Under the pieces are notes generated by a model. It searched no databases, was not told where the DNA came from, and saw only the letters and a list, made by a program, of their open reading frames with translations. This document shows positions 41,833 through 50,410 of a stretch of 64,000 nt of DNA, piece after piece; the stretch's first letter is position 1, and every line of letters begins with the position of its first letter. Origin of the DNA: Clostridiales bacterium (lineage in GTDB: Bacteria; Bacillota; Clostridia; Oscillospirales; Acutalibacteraceae); contig DUNU01000001.1 in the NCBI GenBank assembly GCA_012839185.1, forward strand, positions 20,640-84,639. Direction: 5' to 3'. The translations under genes were made by a program, and so were the position numbers.

Positions 41833-42442
41833 ATAAATTGTCGTAGTCGATTTCCAAATCTTTGAAAAAGTATTTTTTGTCATGTTCGCCGACTTCTCTC
41901 ATAACTTTGCAGGGGTTTCCGACGGCAACTACATTTGAAGGGATGTCTTTTGTTACAACACTGCCTGCACCGATAACTGTATTATCCCCGATTGTAACGC
42001 CCGGCATAATTAAGGCACCGGCACCAATCCAGCAATTTTTACCGATGGTTACGGGCATATTATATTGATAAGTTTTATAGCGAAGTTCGGCATCTATCGG
42101 ATGACCTGCGGTTGCAACAACAACATTTGGAGCAAACATTGTATTATCCCCGACATAAATATGTGTATCGTCAACCAAGGTTAAATTGAAGTTTGCATAA
42201 ATATTTTTCCCGAAATGCACATGATGACAGCCGTGATTTGAGTGAAGAGGCGGTTCAATATAGCAGTTTTCGCCGATTTCCGCAAACATCTCCTTCATCA
42301 TTTCTTGTCGTTTTTCCTGTTCAATCGGGCGAGTTTGGTTAAATTCATAGAGTTTATCCAAACGAAGAAGTTGCTCTTTCATAATCTCCTCATCACCGGG
42401 AAGATAGAGCGTTTTTGCATGCATTTTTTCTTTTTCTGTCAT
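41831..42442 (-). CDS. Maltose/galactoside O-acetyltransferase family protein
   Basis: A 203-aa left-handed beta-helix acetyltransferase. The sugar-acetyltransferase start MHAKTLYLPGDEEIMKEQ, the catalytic-His region SNHGCHHVHFGKNIYAN and hexapeptide repeats (IGKNCWIGAGALIMPGVTIGDNTVIGAGSVVTKDIP) are clear. It acetylates a sugar hydroxyl using acetyl-CoA. I use the ATG at 42442, which has AGGTGG close in front and lies 7 nt beyond the previous stop. Confidence 0.93.
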   Translation of the reverse strand: MTEKEKMHAKTLYLPGDEEIMKEQLLRLDKLYEFNQTRPIEQEKRQEMMKEMFAEIGENCYIEPPLHSNHGCHHVHFGKNIYANFNLTLVDDTHIYVGDNTMFAPNVVVATAGHPIDAELRYKTYQYNMPVTIGKNCWIGAGALIMPGVTIGDNTVIGAGSVVTKDIPSNVVAVGNPCKVMREVGEHDKKYFFKDLEIDYDNL

Positions 42443-42449
42443 ATTCCAC

Positions 42450-43742
42450 CTATTCCAAAATACAATTATTGTTATCAATACCCGTTGTATTGTAAAGTGA
42501 GTTTAATATTAAATTCGGTAAATCAACGGGATTTTCGGGTTTTGAGAGTTTTTTATTCAGTTTTTTCATAACAAAACCAAGTCGCTTGAATATCTTGACA
42601 ACAGTTTTGTAAACGGCTGTATCCGGATTATAGTCCTGTGTGCCGGCAAATACTTGCATAACCAAGTTGCAAGCGAAATCCATTATTTTAATTTTTTTGA
42701 TACTCTTATCGGGAATTATCCAAAGAAGACGACAAAGAGTGCCGACATTAAGCGAATTTAACTTTTTATATAAGAATTTATTGATAAATTTAGCATCATC
42801 ACCTTCCGCTTTGAGCATTTTCTTTAAGCGATTGGGAATCATCTGATTAAACTGGGCTTTCATATATTCATCACTAAATGCGTTAATTCTGAAAGATTCG
42901 ATATGGCAAGCACCGTCATTAAAAGTAACTTTTCTGTATTTTGCAGGGAAACCCACCAAAGCGGAGGTTTGGATATCATACATCATGTTTCCTGTATCAC
43001 TTATAAACGGCTTTACGCTTTGTCCGTGCATGTGTCCCGTGAATATATATTTAACACCGTTGTCCGCCAAAAAAGCGGCAACTTTTTTATATTCTTTAAT
43101 CTTTGCATCGCCGATAAGTTCAAAAATCGGAGCCTGTGGAATAATCGGATAGTGATTCATTGCAATGACTTTACATCCATCAGTTTTTGCTTTGTCAATT
43201 TGCTCTTTTAACCAAGTATAAAGACGCTCATCAATATATCCTTTTTTTTCTGCGGTACCGTCGGAATTTATTGCAAGAAGTCGTAATTTGGGGGCGATTT
43301 CGGCGACATATGAAAGACTGATTTCATCAACTGCAATGGCTTGATTATAACCGAATTCTGCATAAAGTTCGGGCAATTCTTCACGTTTTGTACCTTTGAT
43401 TGTCGGTTTCTCAGCCCCTTGATAACAATGAGGAGTATCATTAAAATCGTGTCGGGCAGTCAAAACATAGATTTCTTTACCCGCTTCTTTAAGTTTTCGT
43501 AGGTCTTTTATTAAACTGACATGGCTTTCATATTCTCCGTCTTTCGATAAGTCTCCCGGCATAATTACGATATTTGTTTCTTTATCTTTTGCAATTTCTT
43601 CAAATACAGCACGACATATCTCTTGATTTTCTTTAAGACACATCTGTTCGGTCTGCATATAATACTCATAAGCTTCACCCGAACACCCCAAAGATGTTTC
43701 AAAATAATGGGTATCGGTAAGCACATAAAAACTTGTATTCAT
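42450..43742 (-). CDS. Calcineurin-like metallophosphoesterase
   Basis: A 430-aa protein. Metal motifs in order are DTHY, GDLSKDGE, RHD in place of the usual GNHD, NHYPI and GHMHGQ. There is no signal peptide (MNTSFYVLTDTHYFE), so it is cytoplasmic. The last 130 residues form an extra, uncharacterised helical domain. The substrate is unknown; relatives include phosphodiesterases and phosphatases. It is the first gene of a two-gene operon with the acetyltransferase; CGGAGG precedes the ATG. Confidence 0.85.
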   Translation of the reverse strand: MNTSFYVLTDTHYFETSLGCSGEAYEYYMQTEQMCLKENQEICRAVFEEIAKDKETNIVIMPGDLSKDGEYESHVSLIKDLRKLKEAGKEIYVLTARHDFNDTPHCYQGAEKPTIKGTKREELPELYAEFGYNQAIAVDEISLSYVAEIAPKLRLLAINSDGTAEKKGYIDERLYTWLKEQIDKAKTDGCKVIAMNHYPIIPQAPIFELIGDAKIKEYKKVAAFLADNGVKYIFTGHMHGQSVKPFISDTGNMMYDIQTSALVGFPAKYRKVTFNDGACHIESFRINAFSDEYMKAQFNQMIPNRLKKMLKAEGDDAKFINKFLYKKLNSLNVGTLCRLLWIIPDKSIKKIKIMDFACNLVMQVFAGTQDYNPDTAVYKTVVKIFKRLGFVMKKLNKKLSKPENPVDLPNLILNSLYNTTGIDNNNCILE

Positions 43743-43772
43743 AAGTCCTCCGAATTTATATTACTGATGTAT

Positions 43773-43801
43773 ATGATAATAAAGAAATAAAGAAATGTCA
43801 A
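43773..43801 (-). promoter_or_regulatory. Promoter of the phosphoesterase operon
   Basis: On the minus strand TTGACA (43801-43796), 17 bp, TATCAT (43778-43773). It stands back to back with the plus-strand promoter at 43811, so the two operons share a divergent control region. Confidence 0.75.
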
Positions 43802-43810
43802 GACTTATTA

Positions 43811-43839
43811 TTGACAATACTGAAAGTATGAGGTATAAT
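43811..43839 (+). promoter_or_regulatory. Promoter of the kinase-GH4 operon
   Basis: TTGACA (43811-43816), 17 bp, TATAAT (43834-43839), 34 nt before the kinase start. Confidence 0.85.
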
Positions 43840-43872
43840 CATTATAGAAATTTATGCTTAATGGAGAGATAT

Positions 43873-44841
43873 ATGGCTTATTATATTGGTGTTGACGGAG
43901 GCGGAACAAAAAGTATAATCGCCCTGTTTGATGAAAACAAAACAATGATAGACTATGTCAGGACTACCGGCAGCAATCATGAAACTCTTTCTGGTACATT
44001 TGAAGAGGCAGTAAGTGTCATAATGACTGCTATTGATGAAGTGCTTGAAAAGAACAACCTTAAATATGATGATATTACAGAATATCTTATGGGGCTTGCA
44101 GGTGTAGACCATCCGTTCCAGCATGATATTCTTTTTGACTTGTTTACAAAGGCTGGACTTAAAAATCTACGTATTTATAACGATGGTTTTATTATAACAA
44201 AAGCAGGTCTTAAAAACGGTACAGGCATCGGTTACAATTGTGGTACGGGTACTTGTTGCAACTCGTTTGATGATGACGGAAACATGCTTCAGATTGGCGG
44301 ATTTGCCGAACTTTCCGGTGATATGGGCAACGGTCATTGGCTTGCTATGATGACATATCGTGCAATTTATGACGATGTTTGTCTTGCGACAAACAAGACA
44401 AGCATGACTACCGCATTATTTGAAAAAATCGGGATGACACCATCTCGTGAAACAGTATTAAGTCTCATTGAATACTTGGGTGATGATGAAGAAAAGGGTG
44501 AAGAGCTGATTCGTATGCTTATTGATGTTTTCTTTGACGCTCTTAATTCCGGAGACAGAGCTGCGGAAAACATTTGTGAAATGATGGCTGTGCGTGGTGC
44601 GGAATATATAACTGCACATCTTCGCAAACAGAAATTCGAAAGTGATATTGTTGATGTTGTATTATCCGGCTCTATTCACGTAAAACTCCCTTGTGAACGT
44701 TATCTTGAAAGACTTGAGAATGAATGCAGAAAAAGAGACGAAGGCAAGATATTAAACTTTATCATCCTGAAAGATTGGCCTGTAATGGGTTGTATCAACT
44801 GGATGCTTGAAGAGAGTGATAGCAAAGAAGGTAGAAAATGA
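43873..44841 (+). CDS. BadF/BadG-type sugar kinase (GlcNAc kinase-like)
   Basis: A 322-aa ASKHA-fold kinase. The phosphate-1 motif YIGVDGGGTKS is at the start and NCGTGTCCNSFDDDGN forms phosphate-2. Relatives phosphorylate N-acetylglucosamine or other amino sugars with ATP. I use the ATG at 43873 behind GGAGAG; the longer frame includes the promoter. Its stop overlaps the GH4 start by 4 nt. With GH4, which acts on 6-phospho-sugars in most cases, it may phosphorylate an imported disaccharide or monosaccharide. Confidence 0.87.
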   Translation: MAYYIGVDGGGTKSIIALFDENKTMIDYVRTTGSNHETLSGTFEEAVSVIMTAIDEVLEKNNLKYDDITEYLMGLAGVDHPFQHDILFDLFTKAGLKNLRIYNDGFIITKAGLKNGTGIGYNCGTGTCCNSFDDDGNMLQIGGFAELSGDMGNGHWLAMMTYRAIYDDVCLATNKTSMTTALFEKIGMTPSRETVLSLIEYLGDDEEKGEELIRMLIDVFFDALNSGDRAAENICEMMAVRGAEYITAHLRKQKFESDIVDVVLSGSIHVKLPCERYLERLENECRKRDEGKILNFIILKDWPVMGCINWMLEESDSKEGRK

Positions 44842-46118
44842 AAGAAATCAATGTAACTGTTATCGGTTCGGGAAGTACATATTGCCCCGAACTTGTTGAC
44901 GGATTCTTAAAGGCAAAAGACGACCTTAAACTTAAAAGGCTTGTTCTTATGGATATTGACGACAGAAAACGTACTATCGTCGGCGGTCTTTGCGAAAGAA
45001 TGATCAAAGCGGAAGGGCTTGATTGTGAAGTTGTTATGACAAGCAACCTTGACGAGGCACTTGTCGATGCGGATTTTGTTGTTACTCAAATTCGTGTCGG
45101 CAAACTTCCTTGTCGTCATTTGGATGAAACAATACCGCTTCGCTATGACTTAATCGGTCAGGAAACTACTGGTATCGGCGGGTTTTTCAAGGCACTTCGT
45201 ACAATTCCCGTCATTAAGAATATTTGCGATAAAATTGAAAAAATCTGTCCCGATGCTTGGCTTATAAACTTCACCAATCCTTCCGGAATTGTATCCGAAT
45301 TTGTTCAGAATTATACTAATGTTAAGTCTATCGGTCTTTGTAATGTTCCGATTGATATGTATGACAGTATCAAAGAAGCCGCAGGAGAGGATGTTGATAT
45401 TACTTATGTTGGTTTGAATCATTTAAGTTGGGTAACTTCCGTTAAAAAAGACGGCGTAGAGCTTCTTGACAAGCTTTTTGATGAAGGTTTTGCACCGAAA
45501 GTTATGGAAAACATCAAAGATGACGGCTTTGACATGGAATGCTTAAAGGCGGTGCATGCAATTCCTTCATCTTATCTCCAGTATTTTTATTCCCGTGATA
45601 CAAAATTGGAACATCTTAAATCTGATAAAAAATCACGTGCTCATGTATGTAACGAGATCGAAGAACAACTCCTTGAAATGTATAACGATCCCGGTTTATA
45701 TGTAAAACCTGCACTTTTAGATAAGCGTGGCGGTCATAAATATTCCCTTGTTGCTGTCAATTTAATTAACGCAATAGCAAATGACCTTAACACTTTGCAG
45801 GTTGTGAATATTAAAAATAACGGTACACTTTATTGGCTTGATGACGATGATGTAGTGGAAATTGCCGCATTGGTCGGCAAAGACGGAGCTAAACCCGTAA
45901 AAGTAGACAAACTTGATAATGATCATATCATCGGTCTTACAACAGTCGTTAAGAAATATGAAAAATTAACGGTACAAGCGGCAATGAACGGCGATGATGC
46001 CGCCGCACTGAATGCTTTGATGATACATCCGCTTGTAGGAGACTTCAATAAAGCAAAGGCTTGCTATGAAGAAATGAAATTTGCTCACGGTGCATTTTTA
46101 CCGCAGTTTAAGAAATAA
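44838..46118 (+). CDS. Glycoside hydrolase family 4 (NAD- and Mn-dependent)
   Basis: A 426-aa GH4 enzyme. The Rossmann motif VIGSGSTYCPELVDGF starts the protein; TQIRVGKLPCRHLDETIPLRYDLIGQETTGIGGFFKALRTIPV and INFTNPSGIV with GLCNVP are typical of the 6-phospho-beta-glucosidase branch, the Cys being a metal ligand. The mechanism is oxidation at C3 by NAD, elimination and hydration. The substrate is probably a 6-phospho-glycoside; the upstream kinase could supply it. AGGTAGAAA precedes the ATG, which overlaps the kinase. Confidence 0.93.
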   Translation: MKEINVTVIGSGSTYCPELVDGFLKAKDDLKLKRLVLMDIDDRKRTIVGGLCERMIKAEGLDCEVVMTSNLDEALVDADFVVTQIRVGKLPCRHLDETIPLRYDLIGQETTGIGGFFKALRTIPVIKNICDKIEKICPDAWLINFTNPSGIVSEFVQNYTNVKSIGLCNVPIDMYDSIKEAAGEDVDITYVGLNHLSWVTSVKKDGVELLDKLFDEGFAPKVMENIKDDGFDMECLKAVHAIPSSYLQYFYSRDTKLEHLKSDKKSRAHVCNEIEEQLLEMYNDPGLYVKPALLDKRGGHKYSLVAVNLINAIANDLNTLQVVNIKNNGTLYWLDDDDVVEIAALVGKDGAKPVKVDKLDNDHIIGLTTVVKKYEKLTVQAAMNGDDAAALNALMIHPLVGDFNKAKACYEEMKFAHGAFLPQFKK

Positions 46119-46135
46119 AGATTGAGAGAAAAACA

Positions 46136-47056
46136 ATGACATTAAATGATTATGCAAAAGATTTCGGCGGAATTTTCTCATTGATGCTTACACCGTTTAA
46201 TGAAGACCGTTCCATTAATTATGATATCTATCCGCAATATTGTCAGTGGATGGCTCAGCAGGGTGCTCACCATTTTTTCGTAAACTCCGGCAGTTCCGAA
46301 ATGATGGAACTTACTTTGGCAGAGCGTGTTCGCTTGGCTACTTTGTGTGTTGAAAACAAGTCCGGTGATATTACGGTATGGTCAACTGCAAACCTTGAAC
46401 CTTCTTGGGAGGGTCAACTTGATGAAATTGACAGGATTGAAAGCACGGGTGTTGACGGTCTTGTTTTCGTCACTAAGAGCTACGGCAATGACGATGAACG
46501 TATGGTAAAATATATTACCGACCTTGCCGCCCATACAAAATTGCCGATTATTCTCTATGAGTTTCCCGGCTTTCCGAATAATAAAATATCCGGTCCCGCC
46601 TATGGTGCATTAGCAAAAGAAGGTATTATTAAGGGAATTAAAGACACAACTTGTCTTATGCGTGGCGGTGAGTTTAGTATTTCTCAGAAACTTTCCGTTC
46701 AGGGCAATTCTTGTGTTATGAACGCAAATATTCCTTTTCTTTATGATTCTTATGAGATGGGAGCACGTGGTGTAATTGCTACTCCCTCAACTTGCGGTAC
46801 AAAACTTCTTCGTAAAATGTGGGATGTATATTGCGAAGATGATAAAGAAACAGCTAAGATTTATCACGCAGCAGTCTGTTCTCTTTCTGATGTGCTTGAC
46901 GGCTGTTTCAATCCGACCGCAAAATATATGGTCAGCCTGATGGGTGTACCCTTTGAAGAATATGCAAGAGCAAATCGCAGACCTTTGTCTCCTCAGACAA
47001 AACGAAATCTTGAGGTTTGGTATGAGGATGCTTGCAGGAGAGGACTTTTTGACTGA
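46136..47056 (+). CDS. DapA/NanA-family aldolase
   Basis: A 306-aa TIM barrel of the dihydrodipicolinate synthase/N-acetylneuraminate lyase family. The Schiff-base lysine lies in IKGIKDTTCL and the conserved Tyr in IILYEFPGFP; NSGSSEMMELTLAERVRL replaces the canonical GTTGE/GSTGE motif with GSSEMM, which argues against true lysine synthesis. In an operon with a sugar kinase, GH4 and a HAD phosphatase it more likely splits or joins a 2-keto-3-deoxy sugar acid. It follows GH4 after 17 nt. Confidence 0.85.
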   Translation: MTLNDYAKDFGGIFSLMLTPFNEDRSINYDIYPQYCQWMAQQGAHHFFVNSGSSEMMELTLAERVRLATLCVENKSGDITVWSTANLEPSWEGQLDEIDRIESTGVDGLVFVTKSYGNDDERMVKYITDLAAHTKLPIILYEFPGFPNNKISGPAYGALAKEGIIKGIKDTTCLMRGGEFSISQKLSVQGNSCVMNANIPFLYDSYEMGARGVIATPSTCGTKLLRKMWDVYCEDDKETAKIYHAAVCSLSDVLDGCFNPTAKYMVSLMGVPFEEYARANRRPLSPQTKRNLEVWYEDACRRGLFD

Positions 47057-47058
47057 CA

Positions 47059-47868
47059 ATGCAATCATTTGAACAAATTAAGAATATTAAATTCTTCTTA
47101 ATGGATATGGACGGGACTTTGTATCTTGGGAACAATTTGTTTCCGTTTACAAAGGAACTTCTGAAAACAATAAAAGAACAAGGTAAGAAATACTTGTTTA
47201 TGACAAACAACTCATCCAGAAGTGTGCTTGACTATGTAAAAAAACTTGAAAAACTCGGAATAGAGGCTGAATATGATGATTTTATCACATCCTCTCAGGC
47301 AACATCTTACTATTTATTAATGCACCATAAAGATGACAAGATGTATGTCCAGGGCACAAACTCGTTAAAGGAAGAGTTTAAGTCGGCAGGACTTAATGTA
47401 ACCGACGAGTATGCAGAAGATATTGACACGGTTGTGTCCGGTTTTGATACGGAATTGACCTTTAAGAAATTGGATGATTTAAGTCAGATTTTACTTCGTG
47501 ATGTAAATTATATTGCAACAAATCCGGATTTGGTATGCCCGACGGAATACGGCTACGTACCTGATTGCGGCTCTGTTGCTGAAATGCTTTTTAATGCTAC
47601 GAAAAAACGTCCGCTTTTTATCGGAAAACCTTCTCCCCTGATGCCGCAACTTGCTATGGATAAATGGGGATATTCTCCAGAAGAAACGCTGGTTATCGGA
47701 GATAGGATTTATACCGATGTAAAAAGTGCAATCAATGCAGGTGTTTACTCAATGCTCGTGTTGAGCGGAGAGACAACGAAAGAGGTTCTTGAGGCATCTG
47801 AGGACAAACCGACATTTGTTCTTGATGATGCGGGTGAACTTCTTAAAATATTAAAAAAGGTGAACTAA
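47059..47868 (+). CDS. HAD-IIA phosphatase (NagD/PNPase-like)
   Basis: A 269-aa phosphatase: motif I LMDMDGTLYLG, motif II FMTNNSSRS and motif III/IV IGKPSPL...VIGDRIYTDVKSAINAG are NagD-type. Substrates of relatives include UMP, p-nitrophenyl phosphate, glycolate phosphate and sugar phosphates. The gene begins 2 nt after the aldolase stop and ends 1 nt before the phosphatase gene, so it is part of the same transcript; it may remove a phosphate from a pathway by-product. Confidence 0.9.
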   Translation: MQSFEQIKNIKFFLMDMDGTLYLGNNLFPFTKELLKTIKEQGKKYLFMTNNSSRSVLDYVKKLEKLGIEAEYDDFITSSQATSYYLLMHHKDDKMYVQGTNSLKEEFKSAGLNVTDEYAEDIDTVVSGFDTELTFKKLDDLSQILLRDVNYIATNPDLVCPTEYGYVPDCGSVAEMLFNATKKRPLFIGKPSPLMPQLAMDKWGYSPEETLVIGDRIYTDVKSAINAGVYSMLVLSGETTKEVLEASEDKPTFVLDDAGELLKILKKVN

Positions 47869-47869
47869 A

Positions 47870-49351
47870 ATGAAGAAGTTTTCCAAAATTATCAGTCTTA
47901 TTCTTTCGGTGATGTTACTTTTGAGCATTTCTGTCGTTTCGTCTTATGCGGCGGGAGAAAATGCTCCCTTCAGAATTAACTGCACAATTAACGGAGATAC
48001 CGGCACTCAAAGAGGTTTTTGCTGGTATACAAAATCAGAAACCGATACCAAAGTTGAAATTTCAATTCTCGGTGTACCGGTAAACTCCGCCAAGGTTGAA
48101 GTAGTCGGCTCTGAAAAATTTGAAGGCAATTACTATCACAAAGCCGTTGTTTCCGGTCTTACTGCCGGTATCACATACGGATACAGAGTTGGTGACGGCA
48201 ATGTGTGGAGTGATTACGGTTATTTCACAACCGATAACGGTGATGATATTGTTAATTTCATCGCTGTTGCGGATGTTCAGGCAAGTGTTTTGGATCGTAT
48301 GGAAAAGGGTGCAAATGTTCTTGACAAGGCTCTTGACCATCAGATTGGTACAGATTTCGTTGTAAACCTCGGCGACTTTACAAACGACTCAACAAACGAA
48401 GAATGGGATCTTTATGATCAGTGTTTCGGAGATATGAATTTAACCTATTCGCTTGTTCCCGTAGCTGGCAACCATGACAGTAACGCAAATTGGTTTAACA
48501 ATCTCTTTACACTTGACACAAGCGAATCTGTAACAACAAAGAACGGTGTAAACTATTCATTTGATGTCGGCAACTGTCATTTTGCGGTTCTTAATACAAA
48601 TGACAATATTGCCATATCTAAAACACAACTTACTTGGCTTAAAAATGATATGAATTCCACCGATAAGGATTGGAAAATTGTTTTCCTTCACAAAGCACCT
48701 TATTCATTGGGCAAAGATGCAAAATGGCCCGATATGTGGTATATTCAGAAATATTTAACCGCAGTATGCGACGAAACCAATGTTGACCTCGTTATGTCCG
48801 GTCATGACCATATGTATCTTCGCACCAAGGCTCTGAAAAATCAGGCTATTGACGAAGACGGCACAACTTATGTGCTTGCCGGTACAGCCGGAGACAAGCG
48901 TTATGAAATACGCAAATTTTTAGGCGACACCTTTATGAAGAAAGATTTAATTGCTAATCTTGTTGTTCAGAAGGACGGCTATGCAAACTGCTGGGATGAT
49001 GAAAACAATAGTTGGGATGAAGTTAATCTTAACAATGTCGGCGGTTGCTTTAATACAGTGTCTATTGTCGGGACGACTTTGACCTTAAATAGTTATATCG
49101 TCAAGGATTTAGCTGAAGGTGAAGAGGATAATATTATAACAAATACCGATACTTACACAAGAACTAAGGCTGCAGGCGAAAACGAGATTACTTTCACGGG
49201 AGACAACACCGTTCCGAAACAAGCATATCTTGAAAACAAAGTTATTGACTTTATCCACTTTGCAACCTATACACTTACCGAATGGCTTGGCAATTTTATG
49301 TCAATGCTTCCCGCAATTCTTCAATCTGTTATTGTTGAAGATACATTCTGA
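47870..49351 (+). CDS. Secreted purple-acid-phosphatase-like metallophosphoesterase
   Basis: A 493-aa exported protein: signal peptide (KFSKIISLILSVMLLLSISVVSSYA), a fibronectin-III-like N-terminal domain (FRINCTINGDTGTQRGFCWYT) as in purple acid phosphatases, then the catalytic domain with VADVQ in place of DxH, LGDFTND, AGNHDSN, LHKAPY and SGHDHMY. The C-terminal 40 residues (VIDFIHFATYTLTEWLGNFMSML) are strongly hydrophobic/amphipathic and may bind a membrane or partner. It could release phosphate from sugars or nucleotides outside the cell. It directly follows the NagD-like gene. Confidence 0.85.
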   Translation: MKKFSKIISLILSVMLLLSISVVSSYAAGENAPFRINCTINGDTGTQRGFCWYTKSETDTKVEISILGVPVNSAKVEVVGSEKFEGNYYHKAVVSGLTAGITYGYRVGDGNVWSDYGYFTTDNGDDIVNFIAVADVQASVLDRMEKGANVLDKALDHQIGTDFVVNLGDFTNDSTNEEWDLYDQCFGDMNLTYSLVPVAGNHDSNANWFNNLFTLDTSESVTTKNGVNYSFDVGNCHFAVLNTNDNIAISKTQLTWLKNDMNSTDKDWKIVFLHKAPYSLGKDAKWPDMWYIQKYLTAVCDETNVDLVMSGHDHMYLRTKALKNQAIDEDGTTYVLAGTAGDKRYEIRKFLGDTFMKKDLIANLVVQKDGYANCWDDENNSWDEVNLNNVGGCFNTVSIVGTTLTLNSYIVKDLAEGEEDNIITNTDTYTRTKAAGENEITFTGDNTVPKQAYLENKVIDFIHFATYTLTEWLGNFMSMLPAILQSVIVEDTF

Positions 49352-49357
49352 TATAAA

Positions 49358-49392
49358 AACTGACGGCGGTTTTCTGTCGTCAGTTATATAAT
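49358..49392 (+). terminator. Hairpin between phosphatase and GH16
   Basis: AACTGACG (49358-49365) pairs with CGTCAGTT (49378-49385), followed by the weak tract ATATAATTTTATAA. It may attenuate rather than end transcription, as GH16 has no clear promoter of its own. Confidence 0.6.
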
Positions 49393-49417
49393 TTTATAAC
49401 TATTTTTGGAGGTAATT

Positions 49418-50410
49418 ATGAAAACACGTAAACTTATTTCGATAATACTGGTATCCGTTATGTTATTCGGAATATTCAGTATTGCTCCGGTTTCGGCAAG
49501 GTCAGCGGACAATCCATTGAACCTAGCATTTCGTCAACAAAGTGCAGTTGACAGGGCGAAAGTTTTAATTGAAAAGGTCTGCAAAGGTGATATTTCTAAA
49601 TTTCCTGATGCTTTTCGTGCATTGTTTGAAGCAATATTAAGTGTGCTCATCGATGTTCCTTTAACCCCCTTGGGAGATAAACTTGATCTTAGCGGTTATG
49701 AACTTGTATTTGAAGATGATTTTGACGGCGAAAGCATAGATTTAGATTCTTGGTATATTCGAGGAGAAGGCAAAAGCCGTGGTGGCTATAAGTCCGGCGA
49801 TCAGATTAAAGTTAAAGATGGCAATCTTATTATGTCCGGTCAATATGATGAGAACGGAAAATTTGGTGCAGGATGGTATGGCGGAGACTTGGCACTGATT
49901 GAAAAGTATAAGGAAGGCTATTTTGAATGTCGTTGTATCTGTAATACGGGAACGGGTTTTTGGAGTGCTTTCTGGATTCAGGCGAGACATCCTTATGAGG
50001 CAGAATATTCCCAAGGTGGCGTAGGTGGAGCCGAACTTGATATTTTCGAGTCGATTTATGAGAACAGACGAAACTCCTTTATTTTTCAGACGATACATTG
50101 TGCAGGCGTTGACGGTGTACAAGAAGGCTTCCAGTCAAGAATACTCGGTTTCTACAAAGGTAAGAATATCAATAAGGAATACAATACCTACGGTCTTAAA
50201 TGGACTGACGAGGAGTACATATTCTATGTAAACGGCGTGGAAACAACAAGGTCAACATTCGGGAACGGTGTTTCAACTGTTGAAGAAGAAGTTATTCTCT
50301 CTATTTGCATTCCCGATGCTGAGATTCTTGACAAACTTGACAAAGACAAATATTATACCGAATATATAGTTGACTATGTAAGAATTTATCAAGAGAGTGA
50401 AAATGGATAA
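49418..50410 (+). CDS. Secreted GH16 endoglucanase-like enzyme
   Basis: A 330-aa exported GH16: signal peptide (LISIILVSVMLFGIFSIAPVSA), an amphipathic segment (FPDAFRALFEAILSVL, residues 62-77), then the jelly roll starting YELVFEDDFDGESIDLDSW. The signature GAELDIFES has E206 (nucleophile), D208 and E211 (acid/base): the ExDxxE beta-bulge type of laminarinases and related beta-1,3-glucanases, unlike the ExDxE gene at 1-1305. GGAGG precedes the ATG at 49418, which I prefer to the TTG upstream. It is translationally linked to the next gene (8-nt overlap). Confidence 0.92.
   Translation: MKTRKLISIILVSVMLFGIFSIAPVSARSADNPLNLAFRQQSAVDRAKVLIEKVCKGDISKFPDAFRALFEAILSVLIDVPLTPLGDKLDLSGYELVFEDDFDGESIDLDSWYIRGEGKSRGGYKSGDQIKVKDGNLIMSGQYDENGKFGAGWYGGDLALIEKYKEGYFECRCICNTGTGFWSAFWIQARHPYEAEYSQGGVGGAELDIFESIYENRRNSFIFQTIHCAGVDGVQEGFQSRILGFYKGKNINKEYNTYGLKWTDEEYIFYVNGVETTRSTFGNGVSTVEEEVILSICIPDAEILDKLDKDKYYTEYIVDYVRIYQESENG

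Noticed and set aside
46136..47056. dapA of lysine biosynthesis
   Set aside because: The Schiff-base Lys is present, but the GTTGE-type motif is replaced and the neighbours are sugar genes, so I kept only the family-level name.
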